64,000 nucleotides of DNA from Pseudomaricurvus sp050633365 (GTDB lineage Bacteria > Pseudomonadota > Gammaproteobacteria > Pseudomonadales > Cellvibrionaceae), in assembly GCA_050633365.1 (NCBI GenBank), contig JBOEGJ010000011.1:124001-188000 (forward strand), read 5' to 3'. The notes below the pieces were generated by a model. It was not told the DNA's origin, did not search any database, and was given only the letters and a program-made list of their open reading frames with translations. Below are positions 44,520-52,487 of this stretch, piece by piece. The translations under genes were made by a program, and so were the position numbers. How positions within the stretch are numbered: the first letter of the stretch is position 1; each line of letters begins with the position of its first letter.

Positions 44520-45392
44520 TTATAACGCCCGATACATAATACCAGGATTGCAGTGAACCATTTCAAACAGGTTGGCAGCATCGGCCAAGCCTTCAGATGA
44601 TCCCAAGAATAAAATGCCGTTAGGCTTGAGCGCCCCATGAAGACGGCGAAGAATATCGGTCTTTAGATCGCCCGAAAAATAGATCAATACATTGCGGCAA
44701 AAGATAATATCGAACTGACCTAGAGCAGTATAAGGGTCCATGAGGTTCAATGCGCGAAATTGCACCCGATCACTGATGACACGCTTTACCCTCCAGATAT
44801 CATTGGGCAATTTATCGAAGTAGGCATCAAGGCGCTCTCGAGACAGCCCCCTAACCACCGACATGCGATCGTACTCACCCGACCTTGCCTGATCGAGCAT
44901 ACTGCTAGACAAGTCCGTGGCCATCAGATCAACCTGGCGCTTAAAGCTCGCCCCCTGCTTTCGTCGGCATTCATCGGCAATCATACTAATAGAATAAGGC
45001 TCTTGCCCCGATGAACAGGCCGCCGACCAAATCCTAATGGGCCCGAAATCGCGCTTAGACTGGAGCTCAGCGAAGAGTTCGCGATTGAGGTAATCGTAGG
45101 GGTAGGTGTCACGAAACCAAAAAGTTTCATTGGTGGTCATGGCATCAATCACTTGATCACGCAGTTTTGAATGCCGCCCTAAACGCATCTGATCGACCAA
45201 AGCCGCGAGACTCGCCAATTGATTATCGACAAGAATTTTTCGAATGCGTGTCGTCACCAAGTATTGTTTGTTTTCCGCTAGAGAAATTCCGCAAGCCTCC
45301 TGCAGAAACTTACGAAAGAGCTCAAACTCTTTAGGATCCAAGTTATTGGCACTCGACCCTATCGCGGTAGGCTTTGATTGACCTGTCACCAT
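44520..45392 (-). CDS. cheR: Chemotaxis protein methyltransferase CheR
   Basis: A 290-residue CheR. An N-terminal helical domain (about 20-95, FRKFLQEACGISLAENKQYL) precedes the SAM-binding domain with RIWSAACSSGQEPYSISMI and FDIIFCRNVLIYFS. It methylates glutamates of chemoreceptors for adaptation. It is downstream of cheV and separated from flgB; a cheVR pair next to flgA is the arrangement in Pseudomonas and Vibrio. Confidence 0.95.
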   Translation of the reverse strand: MVTGQSKPTAIGSSANNLDPKEFELFRKFLQEACGISLAENKQYLVTTRIRKILVDNQLASLAALVDQMRLGRHSKLRDQVIDAMTTNETFWFRDTYPYDYLNRELFAELQSKRDFGPIRIWSAACSSGQEPYSISMIADECRRKQGASFKRQVDLMATDLSSSMLDQARSGEYDRMSVVRGLSRERLDAYFDKLPNDIWRVKRVISDRVQFRALNLMDPYTALGQFDIIFCRNVLIYFSGDLKTDILRRLHGALKPNGILFLGSSEGLADAANLFEMVHCNPGIMYRAL

Positions 45393-45549
45393 GAATTATC
45401 TCATTTACTCACGTGCAAACCGGAGAGATTCGCAACTCTCTAGTTGTTGCCACAAAACCACAGAACGAAAAGTGATAACACCAGAGAGCCGCCGCTAACA
45501 TAGACCTATGTGCAATCAATACAAGCTCACATCACAATGACAACTGCAG

Positions 45550-46509
45550 TCAATCGTCGTCTTCTTCCTCAAGTATTCGCTCTCCTGTCATATCAAGCAC
45601 ACGATCGTTGACTCGGCGAGCCAGCTCGTCGGGATTGAATTTCGCGAGAAAATCGTCGGCCCCGACCTTTTTCACCATGGCCTCGTTAAAGACACCACTC
45701 AAAGAGGTATGCAGTACGACGTACAATCCTTTTAACGCAGGGTTCCCACGCACCTCGGCGGTAAAGGTATAACCATCCATTTCGGGCATTTCAATATCAG
45801 AAATCACCATAATCAGCTCGGTAAGCGGGTCTAACCCATCCGCTACCATCGACTCTAGATAATCGATAGCCTCGCGACCATCTTTCTTTAACGTCGTTTT
45901 GATTCCCATGGATTCAACCACACGCTGAATTTGCTTGCGTGCAATTGATGAGTCATCAGCAATGAGAATATGCTTTTGCACCACACGCTCAGCGATACCA
46001 TCTTCGATGACCCCTTCACTGACCTGCTCGCTCATTGGCGAGACTTCCGCAAGAATCTTTTCAACATCGATAATTTCCACCAACTTGCCGTCGACTTCCG
46101 TTACCGCGGTCAAATAATTCTCGTGACCCGCACCTGTGGGTGGCGGATGAATATCCTCCCAGTTCATGTTGACGATTCGCTCGACGCCTCTCACCAAAAA
46201 ACCCTGAGTTGATCGATTGTATTCCGTAATAATGACAAAGCAGTTCTGAATATTCTCCAGCGGCTCATGACCCGTTGCTAAATTCATATCCATAATGGAG
46301 ACAGTATTTCCACGAATATGCGCAACGCCTCTCACCACCGGATTTCGCTGAGGAATCTCGTTAAGCGACGGACATTGAAGAACTTCTTTCACCTTAAAGA
46401 CATTGATACCGTACAGCTGATCGCTCCCCAACCGAAACAACAGCAGCTCGAGGCGATTCTGCCCCACCAACTGTGTTCGTTGGTTAACACTGTCCAATAC
46501 ACCAGCCAT
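45550..46509 (-). CDS. cheV: Chemotaxis coupling protein CheV
   Basis: A 319-residue CheV. The N-terminal CheW-like domain (about 18-165, LLLFRLGSDQLYGINVFKVK, GVAHIRGNTVSIMDM) is followed by a receiver (about 180-305, ILIADDSSIARKQI, phospho-acceptor Asp in VISDIEMPEMDG, VGADDFLAKFNP). It couples receptors to CheA and its phosphorylation probably aids adaptation. AAGGAG precedes the ATG. A sigma-28-type site is found upstream. Confidence 0.95.
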   Translation of the reverse strand: MAGVLDSVNQRTQLVGQNRLELLLFRLGSDQLYGINVFKVKEVLQCPSLNEIPQRNPVVRGVAHIRGNTVSIMDMNLATGHEPLENIQNCFVIITEYNRSTQGFLVRGVERIVNMNWEDIHPPPTGAGHENYLTAVTEVDGKLVEIIDVEKILAEVSPMSEQVSEGVIEDGIAERVVQKHILIADDSSIARKQIQRVVESMGIKTTLKKDGREAIDYLESMVADGLDPLTELIMVISDIEMPEMDGYTFTAEVRGNPALKGLYVVLHTSLSGVFNEAMVKKVGADDFLAKFNPDELARRVNDRVLDMTGERILEEEDDD

Positions 46510-46556
46510 GAATGCTCCTTAAACTCACTGTACGATCAGATCTGTAGGCTTACAGT

Positions 46557-46572
46557 CGGCACAGTCTTTGCT
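46557..46572 (+). promoter_or_regulatory. Sigma-54 promoter of flgA
   Basis: CGGCACAGTCTTTGCT has exact GG-N10-GC spacing and two mismatches to consensus. It lies about 140 bases before flgA. Confidence 0.7.
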
Positions 46573-46635
46573 TTGATTAAATAACTGGACCCAATAACCC
46601 GAGTTATTATGACGTTTTCTTCATCACTAGCAGTT

Positions 46636-46662
46636 ATAGCGGCAAACATTGCTGGGCCTTTA
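46636..46662 (-). promoter_or_regulatory. Sigma-28 (FliA) promoter of cheVR
   Basis: The minus strand has TAAA (46662-46659), 15 bases, then GCCGCTAT (46643-46636), six of eight matches to the FliA -10. It overlaps the flgA leader, so the two divergent units are interleaved. Confidence 0.55.
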
Positions 46663-46713
46663 GCCCTTTGCCTTATAACAAAAATACGCCTTTATAGAGC
46701 ATAGGCTAAGAAT

Positions 46714-47421
46714 ATGGGACTTCGTAGTTTTTCTCGCATAATCAGTCTTTGGATTTGTCTCACAGGCCTTAGCTATGGCCAGTCGTGGCAGCCTCTTTCG
46801 AGTATTGAGTTAGACGCGAAGAACTATTTAGAGCAACAGCTCTCTAACCGATACCCCAGTCAGAAGATAAGCGTTTCGATCAATGCCATTGACCCGAGAT
46901 TAAAGCTGACCTTGTGTGACAAAGCTTTGACATACCATTTGCATGAGAAGTCGCTACGTGCCAGTAATGTGACACTGAAAAGCCAGTGCCGAGGTGAAAA
47001 ACCCTGGTCGTTTTACCTAACCGCGAAAGTCACTCGCAAAGGAAAGGTGGTAGTCGCCAATCGAGACTTAGCCCGATTTGAGACCCTAAACGAATCAGAC
47101 GTGCGTGTTGATTACCGTGCAATCAGCTCTGCCAATGGCAATACCCTAAGCTCCACGCGCTCGGTGGTAGGCTTGCAAACCAAAAAGGCGATCCGTGCGG
47201 GCGACCTGATTAGCAGCTCACACCTGACGCCCCCGCAGGTGGTTATCAAAGGCGATCAGGTCACCGTCACCGCCTTCAGTCAGGGAATTTCGGTGGCCAC
47301 AGCGGGTACCGCCATGAGCAACGGCAAAGTGGGCGAACAGATCCGTGTACAAAACAACAACACCGATCGAATTATAAAGGCCCGCGTTACCGGCGCCGGT
47401 CAAGTACAGGTAGTGCTCTAG
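46714..47421 (+). CDS. flgA: P-ring assembly chaperone FlgA
   Basis: A 235-residue periplasmic FlgA. A signal peptide (about 1-23, IISLWICLTGLSYG) is followed by an N-terminal domain and a C-terminal SAF-like domain (about 110-235, VVVANRDLARFETLNESDV, ending VRVQNNN and KARVTGAGQVQV). It assists FlgI assembly. It is followed by flgM and flgN, which start from their own sigma-28 site. Confidence 0.95.
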   Translation: MGLRSFSRIISLWICLTGLSYGQSWQPLSSIELDAKNYLEQQLSNRYPSQKISVSINAIDPRLKLTLCDKALTYHLHEKSLRASNVTLKSQCRGEKPWSFYLTAKVTRKGKVVVANRDLARFETLNESDVRVDYRAISSANGNTLSSTRSVVGLQTKKAIRAGDLISSSHLTPPQVVIKGDQVTVTAFSQGISVATAGTAMSNGKVGEQIRVQNNNTDRIIKARVTGAGQVQVVL

Positions 47422-47539
47422 CGCATTAAGTAGGGTCTAGAGGCTCTAAACGCTCGGGTTTTTATAACGTCATTTAGGTAAAATTGACGGCGATAGTCGC
47501 AAAGGCGATTAAAACGCGCAAAAAGATGAGATTTTGACT

Positions 47540-47566
47540 AAAGTTATCAAGGCTGCTGCCGAAACC
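47540..47566 (+). promoter_or_regulatory. Sigma-28 (FliA) promoter of flgMN
   Basis: TAAAGTTA at 47540-47547 includes the core TAAA; 15 bases after the core comes GCCGAAAC at 47559-47566. Spacing is exact. FliA-driven flgM gives negative feedback. Confidence 0.8.
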
Positions 47567-47655
47567 CTTATCGTGGGTACTTTGGTCCACACATTTAGAC
47601 GATGGTAAGCACCATCATTCGCAGTAAAGCAGTATCAAAAATGGGAATTGCAACA

Positions 47656-47970
47656 ATGGTTATCGACTCGAACAACATTAACAGCTCAAGCGGAGCACCA
47701 CGCAACCGTGTTGACTCAAGTGCCGGCGGAACTCAAAAGTCCGGTTCAAGTCCTGTAGACACCAAACCAGAAGGCAGTGCAAAACCCGAGGTTTCACTAA
47801 GCTCTCAGGCCCAGACCTTAAATCGTCTAGAAAGTAACATTCAGTCTTCTAGTGAATTTGACAGTGACCGCGTCGCTGATATCAAAAAGGCCATAGCCGA
47901 TGGCAGCTTTGAAATCAACGCCGAGAAGATTGCCGATCGTATGTTGGCCCAAGACGAGCTCTTTCGCTAA
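47656..47970 (+). CDS. flgM: Anti-sigma-28 factor FlgM
   Basis: A 104-residue FlgM. The N-terminal half is disordered (Ser, Gly, Pro-rich) and the C-terminal half has the FliA-binding helices (SSSEFDSDRVADIKKAIADG, YEI-like FEINAEKIADRML). It holds FliA until hook completion, when it is exported. The ATG at 47656 (MVIDSNN, typical FlgM start) has GGGA nine bases upstream; longer in-frame starts exist at 47602 and 47641. Confidence 0.9.
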   Translation: MVIDSNNINSSSGAPRNRVDSSAGGTQKSGSSPVDTKPEGSAKPEVSLSSQAQTLNRLESNIQSSSEFDSDRVADIKKAIADGSFEINAEKIADRMLAQDELFR

Positions 47971-48144
47971 ACCAACTGGAACCCCGTAAAGGTTCAGTAA
48001 CACAACTCTAGATTGCCATTGTTGATAGCCTGATTTCGTTGCAATTCCCAGTTCTGCGAATCACAACCATCGAGACAATGACCAAAGATCACAGCTTCGA
48101 CGCTTTGCGGCGTTCGAGCTGTGCAATGCCACCTGGAGGCTCCC

Positions 48145-48639
48145 ATGTCCACCATAAACGTCTCAGCTCAAGCGGTACGTCAGCTCATCGAGCAAGATAT
48201 CCAAACCGCCAAGCAACTCTCCTCACTGCTGCAAAAGGAACACGATTGCCTCCAACAAAGGGATTCTCGTGAACTCAATACTATCGTTGTCGACAAACAG
48301 CATTGCATGAGCAAGCTCGAGCGCAGCGCTCAACAACGTGGCGGCTGGATAAGCTTTCTTAGTGAACGTACCGGTATGCCCGCCAGCGATTGCTGGCAGC
48401 GATTGCTGCAAGAACTAAAAGACCCAGAATTGATTGTGCTGTGGAAACAGTTCCAGGAAGCACTGGAAGATTGTAAACAACACAACAACATCAATGGGAA
48501 AGTCATTGCGCGCGGACAAAAGACACTAAAGCAACTGCTCGGGATTCTGCGCGGCCAATCGGTGGAGCCCGCCAAACTGTACAATGCTAGCGGCAGTGCC
48601 CACACTCACGGTGCCAGCCATACAGTGATCAAAGCGTAA
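48145..48639 (+). CDS. flgN: FlgK/FlgL export chaperone FlgN
   Basis: A 164-residue helical FlgN. It has a long N-terminal helix (LIEQDIQTAKQLSSLLQKEH), the DCLQQRDSRELNTIVVDKQ segment typical of FlgN and a variable tail. It binds FlgK and FlgL for export. The ATG at 48145 has GGAGG six bases upstream. It is 174 bases downstream of flgM. Confidence 0.9.
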   Translation: MSTINVSAQAVRQLIEQDIQTAKQLSSLLQKEHDCLQQRDSRELNTIVVDKQHCMSKLERSAQQRGGWISFLSERTGMPASDCWQRLLQELKDPELIVLWKQFQEALEDCKQHNNINGKVIARGQKTLKQLLGILRGQSVEPAKLYNASGSAHTHGASHTVIKA

Positions 48640-48730
48640 AAGCCATCAAGAGATTGGAGACTCTGAGTCACAGAAGCTTTCGACGAGTACCGCCTCCTTT
48701 TTCTTAATCGGGCGAACGACTAAGGTCCAA

Positions 48731-49384
48731 TCACCCACCGCCCGTCGACCACGCCTCGCCCCAGTCGTACCCGCTAAGTAGCGGCAGATCCTCTGGCCGA
48801 TCGATGTCCGACATGGCAGGGGCTCGATGAACGTTCCACTGCAGAGTCCGAAAACGCGCCAGAGTCTGTTCAAGCACCGACGCGCTTCCCCAATCGACCC
48901 CCTCAAAGATAAACGGAGATATTCGCGCGAGCCCCAAGGCCACATAACCACCATCGGTCGCTGGAATCAAAGCGCCGTCTTGCCCCTGTCGTAGCTGCTC
49001 GAACAACTTTGAAATACTGGCAGCATTCAACCCTGGGCAATCGCTACCCACGATTACCGCGTATTGATAACGACTCAGAACATCGGCCAGCGCATGTCCC
49101 ATTCGCTCACCAAGATCCCGCCCCTGCTGAATTCGGATTGGCGATTCACTGTCGGCTTGCAACAGGTCAAAGAAATCAGGCGCAGCGCCACGCGCTCCAA
49201 CCCAGAGTTCATAGCCCCATTCGTCACCGGTGGCCAAAGTTGAATAAGTATGGCGAGTAAGAGCGCTATGCAATTGAACAGACTCCTCTGCCGAAAGCAC
49301 TGGCTGCATACGAGTTTTCACTTTTAACAACTCGGGCAATTTAGCAAACTGCAACACACAGCAGGAACTTGACAGACTCGACAT
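48731..49384 (-). CDS. DUF2064 (TIGR04282-type) glycosyltransferase
   Basis: A 217-residue CofC-like nucleotidyl/glycosyltransferase. It has the N-terminal QFAKLPELLKVKTRM motif, GSDCPGL (metal-binding DxD-like region), LIPATDGGYVALGL and SDIDRPEDL. TIGR04282 members travel with radical SAM/Cys-rich (ArsS) proteins and a second glycosyltransferase; both are present just upstream. In arsenosugar pathways it may attach or activate a sugar. Its exact reaction is not established. It converges on flgN. Confidence 0.8.
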   Translation of the reverse strand: MSSLSSSCCVLQFAKLPELLKVKTRMQPVLSAEESVQLHSALTRHTYSTLATGDEWGYELWVGARGAAPDFFDLLQADSESPIRIQQGRDLGERMGHALADVLSRYQYAVIVGSDCPGLNAASISKLFEQLRQGQDGALIPATDGGYVALGLARISPFIFEGVDWGSASVLEQTLARFRTLQWNVHRAPAMSDIDRPEDLPLLSGYDWGEAWSTGGG

Positions 49385-49529
49385 TGAAAATACCTACAGA
49401 AGTAACAACCGAATTAACAACAGAAACGACACAAAATTAGACAAAGACAACCTTGATAAGCGGACACATCAACACTCTTGTAGGTGTCAGCGCTATTTAG
49501 CACAAGGCTCTGTTAGCGATAGTACACTG

Positions 49530-50246
49530 CTAACGATAGAGCTTCGCTAGAGCTCGAGGGCTGACCCCGCAAAAGTACAGCCAGCGTAGTCGCCACATCA
49601 AGACAACCGTAGAAACAATACCGTTTTCCTCCCAGCGCCGACTGGATGTCGTGACAAAACTCGGCTGCACTTTGGCCTTCGCCAGCTTGCGAGCACGACG
49701 ACTAAAATCGACATCTTCCATCAAGGCGATATCAGCAAACCCCTCGAGCTCTCGCCACAGCGCCCTACTAACGAACAGGGCTTGATCCCCCGTTGCCATC
49801 GAGGTCAAGCGCGAACGAAGATTGATGCAACCCTCAATCAGTCGAAACAAATGATGTTTACCGCTCAATCTGACGGGAAAGAAACCCCACGCCTGAGCAT
49901 TCTCATCTTCACCCGATGACTTAATCAAGGGTGACAAAAAGTTGTCTGGTAATTGAGTATCGGCGTGCAAGAACAAAATCAACTCAGCGCTCGACACCCT
50001 TGCCCCACTGTTCATTTGCGCAGCTCGGCCTTGGCTGTCGTTAACGCAGCGATCAACCATAGGGGCAACCAGCTCACGAGTTCCGTCAGCACTCCCACCA
50101 TCACTGACGACTATTTCGATATCGCCACTTCGACGGAGGTGCTGCAAAGGCGATAATGTCTGCTCAATAGAAGCGGCTTCATTGTATGTCGGTATGACCA
50201 CACTCACCTTTGGCTGTATTGATTTTGCGGCTTTCGCAACATTCAC
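49530..50246 (-). CDS. TIGR04283-type family 2 glycosyltransferase of arsenosugar locus
   Basis: A 238-residue GT-A glycosyltransferase. It has VSVVIPTYNEAASIEQTL, the DGGSADGT loop and HADTQLP (a DxD-like metal site), and MEDVDFSRRARK further on. The start is a GTG at 50246 overlapping the arsS stop (GTGA), so it is translationally coupled. The family is described as transferase 2 of the radical SAM/selenodomain cluster. An in-frame extension to 50288 lies inside arsS and is unlikely. Confidence 0.8.
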   Translation of the reverse strand: MNVAKAAKSIQPKVSVVIPTYNEAASIEQTLSPLQHLRRSGDIEIVVSDGGSADGTRELVAPMVDRCVNDSQGRAAQMNSGARVSSAELILFLHADTQLPDNFLSPLIKSSGEDENAQAWGFFPVRLSGKHHLFRLIEGCINLRSRLTSMATGDQALFVSRALWRELEGFADIALMEDVDFSRRARKLAKAKVQPSFVTTSSRRWEENGIVSTVVLMWRLRWLYFCGVSPRALAKLYR

Positions 50247-51229
50247 CCCAAGGCCCCACCGCAACTGCTGCCTTGACCGGCGGTACAACCGTAGCAGTGC
50301 TCTCCGATAACAATCGGTTCGCCGACCAAATCACGATCAATAAGGTCTTTTAAATGAGTTCGATTTTGATCCGAGCCGATCAGTGAACTGTCCGAAGTTT
50401 CGAAATGCGAAGGCCAATTGAGCATTTGGTTAAAATCACAATCGTAGACAAAGCCCTGCCAATCTACGCTGATGAGTGTTTTACACATCACACCATGCAG
50501 ATTATTTTCCGAAAAATTATCTTTCAATAGAGATAAGTAATCATCAAACAGTTTTTTACTCAGCAACATGCTTCCGAAACGACTGATAGGCATATTGGTG
50601 ATCGTCAGCAGCTCATCAAATTCAATTTGATAGTTTTCACGTAATTGTTGTTTGTAGTCCGCTTCTAACTGAGCTTGTGACGGCGGCAAAAAAGCCCCGT
50701 TGGGATTATAAACGAGATCGAGCTTCAGCCCCTGCTTGCGACCATAACCCAATCGATTCAGTGTCTGCAGCGCCGAGATTGACGATTGATAGACGCCCTT
50801 GCCTCGCTGTTCATTCACATTTGCCTCTTCGTAACAAGGCAAGGATGCAGAAATTGTGACTTTTTGATCGGCAAGAAACTGCGCCAGGTCCTCAAAACCG
50901 GGTTCTTCCAAAATCGTTAAATTACAACGATCAATCACTTCGACATCTCTTCGCCTCGCCTCGGTAACCAAATAGCGAAAATGAGGGTTCATCTCCGGTG
51001 CCCCACCGGTAAGATCTAGCTGCTTTATCTTCCGCCGATCGATGAATTCCAACAACAGATCGATGACTTCACGATTCATTAATTCGGTACGTTTAGGCCC
51101 TGCATTCACATGACAATGGGTGCAACTTAAGTTACACAAATAGCCTAAATTGACCTGTAGGGTTTGCAGCGTTGATCGAAATAACGGCGGAAAGTCTGTT
51201 TTTACCAAGAGCTCTGTGGTGTCTTTCAT
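50243..51229 (-). CDS. arsS: Arsenosugar biosynthesis radical SAM protein ArsS
   Basis: A 328-residue radical SAM enzyme. The N-terminal CxxxCxxC cluster motif is CNLSCTHC (about residue 32-39), and a C-terminal Cys-rich domain (about 195-328, DUF3641) has LHGVMCKTL, WQGFVYDCDFNQML and HCYGCTAGQGSSCGG. In other organisms the last part sometimes contains selenocysteine; here all are cysteine. ArsS attaches the 5'-deoxyadenosyl group of SAM to dimethylarsenite in arsenosugar synthesis, usually after ArsM. No arsM is in the window. Confidence 0.85.
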   Translation of the reverse strand: MKDTTELLVKTDFPPLFRSTLQTLQVNLGYLCNLSCTHCHVNAGPKRTELMNREVIDLLLEFIDRRKIKQLDLTGGAPEMNPHFRYLVTEARRRDVEVIDRCNLTILEEPGFEDLAQFLADQKVTISASLPCYEEANVNEQRGKGVYQSSISALQTLNRLGYGRKQGLKLDLVYNPNGAFLPPSQAQLEADYKQQLRENYQIEFDELLTITNMPISRFGSMLLSKKLFDDYLSLLKDNFSENNLHGVMCKTLISVDWQGFVYDCDFNQMLNWPSHFETSDSSLIGSDQNRTHLKDLIDRDLVGEPIVIGEHCYGCTAGQGSSCGGALG

Positions 51230-51363
51230 AATCTACTGCCGACAACAAGGTGAGTATCAGACTCGCACTTTAAGAAATAATTCAACCGGAGGAAAGTGAT
51301 ATTCAGAAACTGGCGATAATCACGGCGATTCGATCAGGATCAAATCAGAGATTTCAAAGCAAG

Positions 51364-51440
51364 TGGCCCGCCCTAGTGGATTCGAACCACTGGCCTTCCC
51401 CTTAGGAGGGGGACGCTCTATCCAGCTGAGCTAAGGGCGG
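51364..51440 (-). tRNA. tRNA-Arg (anticodon CCT)
   Basis: The minus strand folds into a full cloverleaf: acceptor CCGCCCT/AGGGCGG, D stem GCTC/GAGC, anticodon stem TCCCC/GGGGA with loop CTCCTAA (anticodon CCT, codon AGG), and T arm with TTCGAAT. Discriminator G and CCA are encoded. It lies in the 434-base gap between arsS and rsmE; the rest of that gap shows nothing clear. Confidence 0.97.
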
Positions 51441-51663
51441 TTGGGATAACAAATGAGCGAAAAATATCGCGCAATCGAAAGCATGTTTAACATGCGTCGA
51501 TCGATTCGTGCATGCTAACCAGTTATGACTAAAACCTCAATCACCCTCAGCAGCAACTAACTCTCGCCTGCGCCAGAAGCTGATCAAAGTTTCATCAACT
51601 GCTGGTGGATTCCTTTAGAGGGGCGCGATAAAATCCACGCCCCAGACCCACACAGTACCTTTT

Positions 51664-52380
51664 ATGAACCTGCTACTTTTGCACCCGCAAGACTTTACCG
51701 GCGACAACCGTGTAATCATTCAAGGACGGCGCCACCAACACCTCAAGTCCGTGCACAGAGCAACCACAGGTTCGGAGCTAAAAGCCGGGTTGATTGACGG
51801 CCTGATTGGCAGCGCCATTGTTGAAGATATCGATGACAACCAAGCCATATTAACCACCAGCTTCCAACAAAGTCCGCCACCACCGCTGCCGCTCACATTG
51901 GTACTGGCCCTACCTCGGCCCAAAATGTTGAAACGAACCTTTGAGACCATTGCCACCATGGGCGTCAAAGAGCTCATTTTGTTGAATAGCTATCGGGTCG
52001 AGAAAAGCTATTGGCAGACGCCATTTCTGAGCAAGGAGAAAATTAATGAGCACCTAATACTGGGAGCAGAACAAGGTGTCGACACTCGATTACCGACAGT
52101 CTCGATGGAAAAACGATTCAAACCTTTCGTTGAAGATCGCCTGCCTCAGTTATGCCAAAATAAAAGAGCCTTGGTTGCTCATCCGAAACACGCTCACGCC
52201 TGCCCTAATGCCAGCCAAGAAGAAACACTCTTGGTTATCGGTCCAGAAGGTGGGTTTATTGATTATGAAATAGAGAAGCTCAATCAGGCGGGCTGTAAAA
52301 CCATTCATTTAGGATCAAGAATTCTGAGAGTTGAAACCGCTGTGCCGGTGTTACTGGCCAAGTTATTTCCAGTATTATAG
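51664..52380 (+). CDS. rsmE: 16S rRNA m3U1498 methyltransferase RsmE
   Basis: A 238-residue SPOUT methyltransferase. It begins with an OB/PUA-like N-terminal domain (about 1-70) with the HLKSVHRATTG region, then LVLALPRPKMLKRTFETIAT, the knot motif VIGPEGGFIDYEIEKL and the end LGSRILRVETAVPVLL. It methylates N3 of U1498 in the ribosome decoding region. It is a standalone gene. Confidence 0.95.
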   Translation: MNLLLLHPQDFTGDNRVIIQGRRHQHLKSVHRATTGSELKAGLIDGLIGSAIVEDIDDNQAILTTSFQQSPPPPLPLTLVLALPRPKMLKRTFETIATMGVKELILLNSYRVEKSYWQTPFLSKEKINEHLILGAEQGVDTRLPTVSMEKRFKPFVEDRLPQLCQNKRALVAHPKHAHACPNASQEETLLVIGPEGGFIDYEIEKLNQAGCKTIHLGSRILRVETAVPVLLAKLFPVL

Positions 52381-52442
52381 ATCCAAGTTTTAAGTATATT
52401 CGTGTTATAGATACTGGTTTTATAAGTGCTAGATCACTCATT

Positions 52443-52471
52443 AATCGGCCGTTGCTCGAACTGCGCCGATT
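52443..52471. terminator. Weak convergent terminator
   Basis: A 7-base-pair stem AATCGGC/GCCGATT lies between rsmE and the convergent GGDEF-EAL gene, with a loop of 15 bases. The following T-rich stretch is short. Confidence 0.4.
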
Positions 52472-52487
52472 TATTCACTAAGGGTGA

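Noticed and set aside
48646..48954. 102-codon frame overlapping the DUF2064 gene
   Set aside because: It overlaps a well-supported gene in another frame and shows no family features.
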